Of a DNA stretch of 36,066 nucleotides, positions 1 to 6,853 are shown one piece after another. How positions within the stretch are numbered: position 1 is the stretch's first letter; each line of letters begins with the position of its first letter. The stretch lies in NCBI GenBank assembly GCA_017542915.1, contig JAFXWI010000061.1, positions 1 through 36,066 of the forward strand, in the 5' to 3' direction. The notes beneath the pieces were generated by a model, which was not told the origin of the DNA, did no database searches, and was given only the letters and a program-made list of their open reading frames with translations. The stretch comes from Paludibacteraceae bacterium (GTDB taxonomy: Bacteria > Bacteroidota > Bacteroidia > Bacteroidales > Paludibacteraceae). The translations under genes and the position numbers were made by a program.

Positions 1-1
1 A

Positions 2-148
2 GCCGCACGTGCGGTCGACCTCTCGAAGATGTCCGCTGACCAGCAGGCTTTCGCAGCCCAGAAGGATCAGCCGGACGGCAAAAAGACCATGCGTGCCTTC
101 CTCTGGAAGCTGGAGAAAGAGGCGTATGACGCCGAGCACAACGGCTAA
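2..148 (+). CDS. C-terminal end of an unidentified protein (5' truncated)
   Basis: An open frame enters from the left edge and runs 48 codons to a TAA at 146-148. The visible tail is hydrophilic and helical, rich in Lys, Asp, Glu and Gln, and ends in EHNG. It has the base composition of a real Bacteroidota gene and is followed by a strong intrinsic terminator, which supports it being the true 3' end of a gene. I do not recognise the family from this fragment. It probably belongs to a separate transcription unit from the secretion operon, because terminator and promoter elements lie between them. Confidence 0.5.
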   Translation, partial: AARAVDLSKMSADQQAFAAQKDQPDGKKTMRAFLWKLEKEAYDAEHNG

Positions 149-156
149 AAGCCGAT

Positions 157-335
157 GTACTAATGTACGATGTACAAATGTAAGATGTACGAAGGATGTA
201 TGATTTACCGCTTCGCGGGATTTCCGATTTACGCGGCGGACAATCGTCCATTCAAGAACAAGCGCACCCGTGAGGATGCGCTTTTTCTTCCTTCTTACAT
301 AAATTTTACATCTTACATTGTTCCTTCGTACATTT
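157..335. repeat. GTAC/TTAC-rich repeat tracts in inverted orientation
   Basis: Between 157 and 200 there are several near copies of ATGTACGA and ATGTAAG. Between 293 and 335 the same words appear on the opposite strand (CTTACAT, TACATCTTACAT, TTCGTACAT), so the two tracts form an imperfect long inverted repeat around the terminator at 254-289. A closely similar tract recurs at 26212-26246. No protein is convincingly encoded here; the short open frames are composed of the repeat. Confidence 0.55.
254..289 (+). terminator. Intrinsic terminator after the truncated gene
   Basis: AAGAACAAGCGCA at 254-266 pairs with TGCGCTTTTTCTT at 277-289, 12 of 13 positions complementary, around a 10-base loop. 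The T run at 282-286 gives the classic stem plus U-tract form. It probably ends transcription of the gene entering from the left. Confidence 0.75.
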
Positions 336-344
336 TTTTTGGGC

Positions 345-401
345 GATTTTTCTAAAAAATCCGGAGTAGTACTTCAGATTTTCGCGAAAAATCCGGAGTA
401 G
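345..401 (+). promoter_or_regulatory. Tandem 25-bp repeat upstream of the T6SS promoter (possible operator)
   Basis: Two copies of a 25-base unit lie at 345-369 and 377-401, 32 bases apart, differing at about four positions. Both end in the identical 15-mer AAAAATCCGGAGTAG. The first half of each copy is itself a near palindrome (GATTTT, spacer, AAAAATC). The spacing of about three helical turns and the position 100-160 bases upstream of the -7 box would suit binding by a regulator, but that role is inference. A GCGCG-AGAA-CGCGC hairpin follows at 442-455. Confidence 0.4.
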
Positions 402-502
402 CGCGTGGGAAGTTTCAGCATGGTTTTGGAGAGGTATTTGTGCGCGAGAACGCGCGAATGTGCGTAAAAAAGAAGAAAAATAGCATTTTTTTCCTCAAAA
501 AC

Positions 503-533
503 TTGTGTATATTGTTTATTTTTATTATCTTTG
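503..533 (+). promoter_or_regulatory. Bacteroidota primary-sigma promoter for the T6SS operon
   Basis: TTG at 503-505, a 20-base spacer and TATCTTTG at 526-533 fit the Bacteroidota consensus (-33 TTG, -7 TAnnTTTG). The predicted start of transcription is near 540, giving an AT-rich leader of about 47 bases before the ATG at 588. It is the only convincing promoter I see ahead of the secretion genes, so they are probably one operon or a few overlapping units. Confidence 0.65.
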
Positions 534-587
534 CGCAATTTTTGATAGTTGTATCGTATAATCTGATACTAAAATATATATTTATTT

Positions 588-2822
588 ATGGATTGCACAA
601 AGAATGAACAACTGAAGGTGATCGCCAATTCCTATGCAGAGGAGTTTCACAGCGACGCTATCTACCCGGCTCATCTTTTCAAAGCTATTCTCCACAAGGA
701 GATGGGACTTGTGCGCTTTTTAGAGAGCGATTTGGACAAGGATTACTACTACCTCTTGGACTGGGCGGATGTTCAGATCCAGTTGGCACCGCGTGCCGTT
801 CGTCCGATGCGCGATTTGGCGTACAGCGATGAGAGCGAGGAGGTGCTGCGTGAGGCGGAGAACTACAAGCTGAAATTTAACTTGGAGGAGACGGAGCCGG
901 TCTGCGTCTTGGCTGCCTTGGTGACCCCGGGTGTCGGCTTCAGTTTTGACCAACTCAAGACCCTTCCTTTGACCCCCTCGGACATCAGTGCGAAGATGGG
1001 CGGTGGAGCGAATGTAGAGGCTCCGTACATGGAGGGTGCCGAGTTGCAGAAGAGCAGCCCTGCCAAAGGGAAGGGCGCGTTGGCTAAGTACTGCACGAAC
1101 CTGACAGCAGTCGCTCAAGCCGGTAACTTGGACAATGTAGTTGGTTTTGAGAAAGAGATCTCTATCATCTATGAGATATTAGGCCGTAAGACCAAAGCGA
1201 ACCTCCTCATCACCGGTGAGGCAGGAGTCGGTAAGACCTCGCTCGTACACGGTTTCGTTCGTGAGTTGGCGGCAGGCAAAGTGCCGGGATTCCTCGACGG
1301 AGCCGTAGCGTATGAGTTGGAGACCGCTGCTTTGGGCGGTGATGCGCAGTACAAAGGTGAGGTGGAAGACCGCTTCAAGAGCATCATCAACGAGGTGGAG
1401 GAGCAGCCGAATGCCGTGCTGATCATCGAGAAGATCGACAAGCTCTTTGACAAACAAGGCACGCTCTACGGATGTTCCACGCTGCTCAAGAACGAGCTCT
1501 CGAAAGGTCGTTTGCAGCTCATCTGCACATCCAGCATTGACGGTTATACCAAGAATATCGAGACCGACAAAGAGATGGTCTCTAACTTAGAGCGCATCAT
1601 GATCGAGGAGCCCACCGCCGATCTGACAATGGAGATCCTCAAAGGTATCATGCCTTCGTACGAGGAGTACCACGGTCTGAAGGTGAGCGAAGAGGTGATG
1701 ACGGAGTCTATCCGCCTTGCCAAACGCTACCTGACCGAGAAATGTCTGCCTGCGTCCGCGATCGACCTGCTCGACCGTACGATGGCGCATGTGAAGGTAG
1801 AGAACGACCTTGGTGACGAGGCAAAGAAACATACAGACCTGACCTCCGAGGATATGACCGCCGTCGTAGCTAAACAGACGGGTATTCCGTTGGGTAAGGT
1901 ACAGACTCAGGAGCGTGACCGTCTGTTAGGCGGTGAAGAGGAGCTCAAGAAACGTGTGGTAGGACAAGACCATGCGGTCAAGAAAGTGCTGGACGCTGTG
2001 TTCGAGGCTCGTTCGGGTCTGAACAAGAAAGGTCAGCCGATGGGTTCGTTCTTCTTCCTCGGTCCGACGGGTACCGGTAAGACGGAGCTGTCGAAAGCCT
2101 TGGCGGAGTTCCTCTTCGGCGACGAGAGTGCGTTGCTGCGATTCGATATGTCGGAGTTCAAGGAGGAGCACTCGGTGGCTCTGCTGTACGGAGCGCCTCC
2201 GGGATACGTAGGTTACGAAGAGGGTGGTCTCTTGGTCAATAAGATCCGCCAGACACCGTACTCGGTAGTGCTGTTCGATGAGATAGAGAAAGCCCACAAG
2301 TCGGTCTTCGACCTGTTCTTGCAGATCCTCGACGAAGGTAAGCTGCATGACCGTCTGGGTCGAGTAGGTGATTTCTCGAACGCCCTGATCCTCTTTACTT
2401 CGAACATCGGCGCACAGCAGATCGTGGAGAAATTCAACAGCGGTGTCATCCCTGAGAACAACGAGCTGATGGACATCATGCAGAGTTATTTCCGTCCCGA
2501 GTTCCTTGCTCGTCTGACGGAGATCGTACCGTTCTCACCGATCACGGAGCAGACGGTAACGAAGATCTTCGATATCCACATGAAGGGTCTGCTCAAGCTG
2601 CTTGATGAACAGAACATCACCTTGGAGCTGACCGACGAGGCACGTAAGACGATTGCTCTGCGCGGCTTCAACCAGCAGTACGGTGCCCGTCCGATCTTAG
2701 GTATCATCCGCAAGGAGCTGCGTCATCCGATCTCGAAGATGATCATCTCCGGCAAGATCAAATCCGGCGACCACGTGACCGTCTCCGTGGACAAGGAAGG
2801 GAATGTTAAATTTGATATTTGA
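588..2822 (+). CDS. tssH: ClpV-type AAA+ ATPase (TssH) with degenerate first ATPase domain
   Basis: Cytosolic hexameric unfoldase that, in the family, disassembles the contracted TssB-TssC sheath so it can be reused. The 744-residue protein has a Clp-N-like domain (about 1-75) and two AAA+ domains. D1 has Walker A GEAGVGKT (210-217), but the Walker B position reads LIIEKID (278-284), with Glu-Lys where Asp-Glu is expected, and the usual arginine-finger region reads VSNLERI. D2 looks intact: GPTGTGKT (492-499), VLFDE (Asp564, Glu565) and a typical ClpB/ClpV C-terminal segment. D1 may therefore bind but not hydrolyse ATP (inference). It is shorter than most ClpV proteins (850-900). First gene of the operon; ATG at 588 follows an AT-rich leader. 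ClpB or ClpC is the alternative, but the neighbours favour ClpV. Confidence 0.88.
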   Translation: MDCTKNEQLKVIANSYAEEFHSDAIYPAHLFKAILHKEMGLVRFLESDLDKDYYYLLDWADVQIQLAPRAVRPMRDLAYSDESEEVLREAENYKLKFNLEETEPVCVLAALVTPGVGFSFDQLKTLPLTPSDISAKMGGGANVEAPYMEGAELQKSSPAKGKGALAKYCTNLTAVAQAGNLDNVVGFEKEISIIYEILGRKTKANLLITGEAGVGKTSLVHGFVRELAAGKVPGFLDGAVAYELETAALGGDAQYKGEVEDRFKSIINEVEEQPNAVLIIEKIDKLFDKQGTLYGCSTLLKNELSKGRLQLICTSSIDGYTKNIETDKEMVSNLERIMIEEPTADLTMEILKGIMPSYEEYHGLKVSEEVMTESIRLAKRYLTEKCLPASAIDLLDRTMAHVKVENDLGDEAKKHTDLTSEDMTAVVAKQTGIPLGKVQTQERDRLLGGEEELKKRVVGQDHAVKKVLDAVFEARSGLNKKGQPMGSFFFLGPTGTGKTELSKALAEFLFGDESALLRFDMSEFKEEHSVALLYGAPPGYVGYEEGGLLVNKIRQTPYSVVLFDEIEKAHKSVFDLFLQILDEGKLHDRLGRVGDFSNALILFTSNIGAQQIVEKFNSGVIPENNELMDIMQSYFRPEFLARLTEIVPFSPITEQTVTKIFDIHMKGLLKLLDEQNITLELTDEARKTIALRGFNQQYGARPILGIIRKELRHPISKMIISGKIKSGDHVTVSVDKEGNVKFDI

Positions 2823-2926
2823 CAATGGACAATGGACAATGGACAAAGGACAAAAATGATCCGACCGATAGTAACAAGTCTTTTGTCTTTCAGCGAAGCG
2901 GTCCTTTGTCCTTTAGCGAAGCGGTC
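2822..2926 (+). repeat. Dispersed intergenic element, copy 1, with GGACAAT tandem repeats
   Basis: The gap after tssH opens with three to five copies of a 7-base unit (GGACAAT/GGACAAA) at 2822-2855. An element follows that recurs at 5344-5443: it shares CAAAAATGATCCGAC, CGACCGATAGTAACAAGTC and two copies of AGCGAAGCGGTC (here at 2892-2903 and 2915-2926). It carries no convincing gene. Its presence in three successive gaps around tssB, tssC and hcp suggests a repeat family that may act on the message. Confidence 0.65.
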
Positions 2927-2963
2927 TAAAAAAGAAAATTAACTTAACAAAAATAGTACAACT

Positions 2964-3431
2964 ATGGCAATGAAAGAAAATTTTATTTCGATGGCTCCCG
3001 ATGAGCAGAGCAATGCGAAAGTCAGTTTGATCGACCAGAACAAAACCCTGATGATCGACCAGTACACCTCGGATGTAGAGCCGGGCAACCCTGAGTTTGT
3101 GGAGGACATCCACAATATCGAGGATGCTTTTGAGCACTTCAAACCGAAAGTAGATGTTACCTTCACGGACGAGAACGGCGGTGCCGTGGAAGAGACCCTG
3201 CATTTCGGTGAGATCCGCGATTTCGAAGCTAACGGCGGTAAGGGTCGTCTCGTGGAGAATAGCCAGTACCTCTCCGGCGTGAAGATGCAGATCGAGACGA
3301 ACCAGAAGATCCGCAAGTCTATCGAGCAGAACCGCAAACTGCGCGAGATTCTCAAAGACGCTGAGAGCCGCGATGAGCTGAAAGCAATGCTGCAATCGAT
3401 GCTCAACGAACTCAACGAAGCAGATAAATAA
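2964..3431 (+). CDS. tssB: T6SS sheath small subunit TssB
   Basis: Small sheath protein that pairs with TssC to form the contractile outer sheath in the cytosol. The 155-residue length is normal for the family. The centre (about 45-100) has the TssB pattern of an acidic beta-rich stretch with FKPKVDVTF and the phrase HFGEIRDFEANG, followed by a helical charged C-terminal third (KIRKSIEQNRKLREIL) that interacts with TssC in known structures. It is placed directly before tssC, as in most T6SS loci. The start at 2964 is the first of two in-frame ATGs (2964 and 2970), so the exact start could be two codons later. Confidence 0.88.
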   Translation: MAMKENFISMAPDEQSNAKVSLIDQNKTLMIDQYTSDVEPGNPEFVEDIHNIEDAFEHFKPKVDVTFTDENGGAVEETLHFGEIRDFEANGGKGRLVENSQYLSGVKMQIETNQKIRKSIEQNRKLREILKDAESRDELKAMLQSMLNELNEADK

Positions 3432-3451
3432 ATTGATAATTGATAATTGAT

Positions 3452-4822
3452 ATGGCTGAAGTTGAAATGAAAAAGGCCCCGGTAGCAGAGCAAACCGGAG
3501 CTCAATTACAAGAAAAAGCTCAAGCTCAAGATGTATCGAAGATGTTAGCTGCTTATGGCGGTTTCAACGCTATCCGTGGTTTCATGCCCGATGCAGACAA
3601 TATGAACCCTGCCCGCAAGGCACAGAAAGATGTGTTCCTCAAGGACAAGCGCTTCAAAGACAAACGTGCTTCTTTAGCTCGTGAGTTGGAGCGTTGGATC
3701 GAACTGCTCGATCAGGCAGACATCGACACCGCTACTGCTTATGCTGACGCATGCAAGCAGGAGGAGGAGAAATACACTGAGCTGCTCAAACAAGGCGTTA
3801 CCGACGCGCTCTATGCTACTCAGAACTTAGAGCGTTCGTACCGCGAGTTGGATTCGTTCTTCAAGACCTGCGGTTCCGACAAGGTCAAGAACCTGCGTAT
3901 TATCAACGTAGTGAAAGAAGATATAGCTGATCCGGATTCGGGCTTTGCACAGGAGGTGGAGAACATCCTGCGTGATGGTTTCGACCGTCTGAGCCTCAAG
4001 GATGCCTACAGTCTCGTTTGTATCCCGGGTGCCGTACTGAACGACAAGGTGGATCTGCTCCAATGGGCGAAGATGGCGTACAAATACAAAGTGATGCTGA
4101 TTACCGACCATGCGGACGAGTATTCGTTTGATGACCTGCAGGCTAACACCGAGGGTTATCGTGACAGCGATGCGGAGCTCATGAACGTGATCATGACCGC
4201 TAACTGGATCGTAGGTCGTGAGGCAGAGAAACTGTCGGCAGACGAAGAGGATGCAAAGGCATTCTATATCGCTCCTTCGGCAGCCCTCTGCGGTAAGCTC
4301 TATAACGAAACCGCGAACATGGCACAAGGTGCAGGCGGTAAGAAATACGGTACGCTGGACGGCGTGAAGGGTGTGAAGAGCGACCTGCTCAAATCCGAGA
4401 TCGCTTCCCTTATGGACAACCAAGTAGTGCCGATGGTGTATAGCGAAGGACGCGTGATGGCATTCAACAACACCACCCTCTACAACGGTGACCTCGATGC
4501 AATGAAAGAGTATCCTATCGTTCGCGTGTTCGACTGGGTGAAGAAAGTGCTGATGAACTACGTTCATGAGGTAGCCCTCGAGAACTGGGATCCGTACAAC
4601 AGCCCGAAGAACCTGAAGATGAAGATCCAAGAGTTCCTTAACCAATACAAGGGCTTCGGAAACCTCTTCCAGAACTACGAGATCGGCGAGCCGCGCATGG
4701 ATCCGGTGACCAAACAGATCACCTGCGACATCACCCTCACTCCGTTCTACGCAGCGAAGAACTTCGTCATCAAGGTAGCAGCTGACAAGAAAGAGAAAGA
4801 GGCTACCGTATCGAATGCGTAA
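3452..4822 (+). CDS. tssC: T6SS sheath large subunit TssC
   Basis: Large sheath subunit; with TssB it forms the contractile tube that drives the Hcp-VgrG spike. The 456-residue protein has the expected TssC arrangement: an N-terminal helical region, a central alpha/beta section, and a C-terminal part with EFLNQYKGFGNLFQNYEIGEP and CDITLTPFYAAKNFVIKV, the conserved fold next to the tube. I place the start at ATG 3452; an upstream in-frame TTG at 3440 lies inside a TTGATAA tandem repeat (3433-3450) that forms the 20-base gap after tssB. The short gap supports co-translation with tssB. Known relatives in Bacteroidota have similar length. Confidence 0.9.
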   Translation: MAEVEMKKAPVAEQTGAQLQEKAQAQDVSKMLAAYGGFNAIRGFMPDADNMNPARKAQKDVFLKDKRFKDKRASLARELERWIELLDQADIDTATAYADACKQEEEKYTELLKQGVTDALYATQNLERSYRELDSFFKTCGSDKVKNLRIINVVKEDIADPDSGFAQEVENILRDGFDRLSLKDAYSLVCIPGAVLNDKVDLLQWAKMAYKYKVMLITDHADEYSFDDLQANTEGYRDSDAELMNVIMTANWIVGREAEKLSADEEDAKAFYIAPSAALCGKLYNETANMAQGAGGKKYGTLDGVKGVKSDLLKSEIASLMDNQVVPMVYSEGRVMAFNNTTLYNGDLDAMKEYPIVRVFDWVKKVLMNYVHEVALENWDPYNSPKNLKMKIQEFLNQYKGFGNLFQNYEIGEPRMDPVTKQITCDITLTPFYAAKNFVIKVAADKKEKEATVSNA

Positions 4823-4831
4823 GGAAATGAT

Positions 4832-4870
4832 TAAGGACCGCAGATCTTTACTCCTTTAGCGAAGCGGTCC
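4832..4870 (+). repeat. Hairpin element between tssC and the first hcp
   Basis: GGACCGC at 4835-4841 is the inverse complement of GCGGTCC at 4864-4870, giving a 7-bp stem with a loop of about 22 bases. The right half (CCTTTAGCGAAGCGGTCC) is the same word as in the elements at 2848-2926 and 5344-5443, so this is a shortened member of the family. It is followed by an AT-rich run. It could slow polymerase or protect the 3' end of the upstream message, but there is no strong U-tract right at the stem. Confidence 0.5.
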
Positions 4871-4899
4871 AAACAATAATTTTTTAAAATTATAAAACT

Positions 4900-5292
4900 A
4901 TGGCAAAAACACCTGTGTCGATGAAGATCGATGGTTACAAGGACAGAGAGGTCCTGATGGTAACTTATGAGTTTGGTCAAGCTACCGATGTAGAAGGTCA
5001 GATGGCCGGAATCCCCCGTGGCGGTAAGATCCAAGTACGTGTGAAAGCACTGAACGACGGTACTCCGGATCTGTTGGCTTGGATGCTGGAACGTAACCTG
5101 CCCAAAAACGGACAGATTGAGTTCTTGGAGACCAAGACCGGCAAGGCGATGAAGACGATCGAGTTCAAGAACGGCTACTGTGTCAATTTCGAGGAGAAAT
5201 GGGAAGACAAAGTAGGTCATTTTGAGGAGATTGTTATCACCTGCAAGGAGCTCGGAATCGGTTCTGTTAAATACGAGAACGAGTGGGCGTAA
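4900..5292 (+). CDS. tssD: Hcp tube protein (TssD), copy 1
   Basis: Bacteroidota-type Hcp: hexameric rings stack to form the inner tube that is ejected. At 130 residues it has the family length and pattern: a beta-strand start, TYEFGQATDVEGQ, a GIPRGGKIQVRVKA strand, a central DLLAWML helix, then GYCVNFEEKWED and a C-terminal YENEW. It is about 55% identical by eye to the next protein (5485-5883), so the pair are paralogues or a tube made of two subunits. Gaps of 77 and 192 bases with repeat elements isolate it, unlike most genes in the operon, which are 1-30 bases apart. This might allow separate control of the tube protein, needed in large amounts. Confidence 0.88.
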   Translation: MAKTPVSMKIDGYKDREVLMVTYEFGQATDVEGQMAGIPRGGKIQVRVKALNDGTPDLLAWMLERNLPKNGQIEFLETKTGKAMKTIEFKNGYCVNFEEKWEDKVGHFEEIVITCKELGIGSVKYENEWA

Positions 5293-5301
5293 AGTAAAGG
5301 A

Positions 5302-5443
5302 ATAAGGACCGCAGGCTTTGCCTGCTAAAGGAATAAGGAATAAGGACAAAAATGATCCGACTCTGAGTTGTAAACGTCCGACCGATAGTAACAAGTCTAT
5401 TGTCTTTCAGCGAAGCGGTCTTTACTCTTTTAGCGAAGCGGTC
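5302..5443 (+). repeat. Dispersed intergenic element, copy 2, plus hairpin
   Basis: A perfect 6-bp hairpin (GCAGGC, TTT, GCCTGC; 5311-5325) is followed by an AAGGAATAAGGA repeat and then a second copy of the element at 2848-2926. Shared words are GGACAAAAATGATCCGAC, CGACCGATAGTAACAAGTC and two AGCGAAGCGGTC units. This copy has roughly 20 extra bases (CTCTGAGTTGTAAACGTC) inserted after GATCCGA, with CCGA on both sides of the insert. No promoter of the TAnnTTTG type is visible. Confidence 0.65.
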
Positions 5444-5484
5444 ATAAATTTTATTAAAATTTAAAAATTTAAAATTACACAATT

Positions 5485-5883
5485 ATGGCAGAGAACGTAA
5501 CACCGGTAACCCTTGAGGTGAAGGATTTCGAACCGCGTCAAGTCATGATGATTGACTATAAGTTTGATCAGGCAACCGACCGTGAAGGTCAAATAGCAGG
5601 TATTCCCCGTGGCGGTCGCGTGACTATCCGCGTGAAAGCAATGAACGACGGTAACAGCCAGATGCTGCAGTGGATGTTGGCTCCCAATGATCCCCGTGAT
5701 TTCAAAGTTACTTTCTTCAATACCGTAGATGGTTCGACGATGAAAGAGCTGCGCGGTACAGGATGCTACTGCGTGAACTACAAGGAGAAATGGGAAGATG
5801 GTCAGGAGCATTTCGAGGAGATGGAGATCGTATGCCAGAAACTCGAGAACGGTCCTGTATCGTTTGAGAACCCTTGGAAATAA
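5485..5883 (+). CDS. tssD: Hcp tube protein (TssD), copy 2
   Basis: Second Bacteroidota-type Hcp, 132 residues. It shares with copy 1 the motif FDQATDREGQIAGIPRGG, the central helix QMLQWML and the segment CYCVNYKEKWEDGQEHFEE, ending in FENPW. Divergence from copy 1 lies mainly in the loop after the helix (APNDPRDFKV). In T6SS loci with several Hcps, each may pair with its own spike or cargo, but both of these lie in one operon with a single VgrG, so a mixed tube or alternative tubes are both possible. The hairpin right after the stop could end or thin out transcription here. Confidence 0.87.
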   Translation: MAENVTPVTLEVKDFEPRQVMMIDYKFDQATDREGQIAGIPRGGRVTIRVKAMNDGNSQMLQWMLAPNDPRDFKVTFFNTVDGSTMKELRGTGCYCVNYKEKWEDGQEHFEEMEIVCQKLENGPVSFENPWK

Positions 5884-5889
5884 ATTTTA

Positions 5890-5950
5890 GATAACACGGA
5901 GCTGCTCTCTCTGTTTGTCGGAGGGTAGCTCCCTGTTGTTATCACCTTTT
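5890..5950 (+). terminator. Strong hairpin after hcp copy 2 (terminator or attenuator)
   Basis: GATAACA (5890-5896) pairs with TGTTATC (5937-5943) and GGAGCT (5898-5903) pairs with AGCTCC (5927-5932), forming a two-part stem with a small internal loop. A CCTTTT tail follows at 5945-5950. The weak U-tract suggests partial termination, which would leave more message for the upstream sheath and tube genes than for the downstream spike and baseplate genes. Confidence 0.55.
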
Positions 5951-5964
5951 ATACCCCAACGATC

Positions 5965-6363
5965 GTGGCACTATTAACTAAACTGAAGATACAGGACGTT
6001 TCGGATCCGTACTTGGTAGTAGGGTTCCGATGTCGTCATAGCCGTAAGCATAACGGCTTTCATCCGACTACAAGCCCTGCCTGTGAACAGATAGAGATAA
6101 CGGTTGTCGCTCCCTTGGATGATAATTTCTTGTTCTACGAGTGGTTTGTCAATCATAGCAAGCAGTCGGGATCGCTGTCCTATGAACTGCCTGTTTCACC
6201 GCAGAACGGAAACGGAGAGAAACGCGTGATTGAGTTCTCGGACGCAGGATGTTTGTCAGTTAGCGAGCATTATGATGTTCGTGACAATAACCGCAGGTTG
6301 ATCACCATCGTGATTGTACCCGACGAAGTGAAGATAGATGATATAGATGTCAAACATCTTTGA
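5965..6363 (+). CDS. Divergent Hcp-like protein (TssD family), GTG start
   Basis: A 132-residue protein that can be laid over the Hcp copies by eye: N-terminal strands (KLKIQDVSDPYLVVGFRC), a central strand EQIEITVVAP, a helix DNFLFYEWFV, then the strand pair around RVIEFSDAGCLSVSEHYDV and a last strand TIVIVPDEV. The GIPRGG loop of the true Hcps is replaced by a His- and Pro-rich segment (RKHNGFHPTTSPACE). Translation appears to start at GTG 5965. It may form an adaptor ring between the Hcp tube and VgrG, or cap the tube, much as phage tails use special end proteins; this is inference. The 12-base gap to the next gene suggests the two act together. Confidence 0.6.
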   Translation: MALLTKLKIQDVSDPYLVVGFRCRHSRKHNGFHPTTSPACEQIEITVVAPLDDNFLFYEWFVNHSKQSGSLSYELPVSPQNGNGEKRVIEFSDAGCLSVSEHYDVRDNNRRLITIVIVPDEVKIDDIDVKHL

Positions 6364-6375
6364 AACCTATAGCCC

Positions 6376-6852
6376 ATGAGAGAGATAAAAGTGATGATAT
6401 TCCGCGGCGACATCGCGAAGTTGTCCGAGAGCAACTTCCAAGACGTAGTGCAGCAAGATGCTTTCCGCCGCTCTAACGGTATGGCTGTACAGCAGTATCA
6501 ATATACCTGTGCTGTGCAGCGTGACCGCGTAGGTACCGTCTTCGGAGACCCCGAGAGCGTGACCTTCGATTTCTCCGTCTGCGTCATGAGAACCGGACAG
6601 AACCTGTTTTATGAAAAACTGCAAGACAACGGAACTGACCAGTACAGTTTCGTCTTCAACGCCATCTTTGATGACGACAAGCTGCAGTCGTTTGACCAAG
6701 CCATCATGGTAGATGGATACATCGTGGATGTAGAGGAGGCCGGGTCGAACGACAACGAGCAAGCTACCATACGGGTCAAACTGTTAGCAAGTCAGATGAC
6801 CTATATTCATAAGAATAACGACAAACTCACACTGAGTATAATTAGCCAATAA
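6376..6852 (+). CDS. Second divergent Hcp-like protein
   Basis: 158 residues, about 28 longer than Hcp, with the extra length mostly before the fold (residues 1-35). The core shows Hcp-like beta-helix-beta order: YQYTCAVQRD, SVTFDFSVCVM, the helix QNLFYEKL, YSFVFNAIF, and a final strand pair including ATIRVKLLASQMTYI. It ends one base before the VgrG start codon, so coupled translation with the spike protein is likely. Position and fold suggest an adaptor joining Hcp ring to VgrG, but a cargo or chaperone role cannot be excluded. I recognise no closer family. Confidence 0.5.
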   Translation: MREIKVMIFRGDIAKLSESNFQDVVQQDAFRRSNGMAVQQYQYTCAVQRDRVGTVFGDPESVTFDFSVCVMRTGQNLFYEKLQDNGTDQYSFVFNAIFDDDKLQSFDQAIMVDGYIVDVEEAGSNDNEQATIRVKLLASQMTYIHKNNDKLTLSIISQ

Positions 6853-6853
6853 T

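Noticed and set aside
157..335. Possible CRISPR array or small genes in the left intergenic region
   Set aside because: Repeat units are short, irregular and without unique spacers; the short frames consist of the repeats and cross a terminator.
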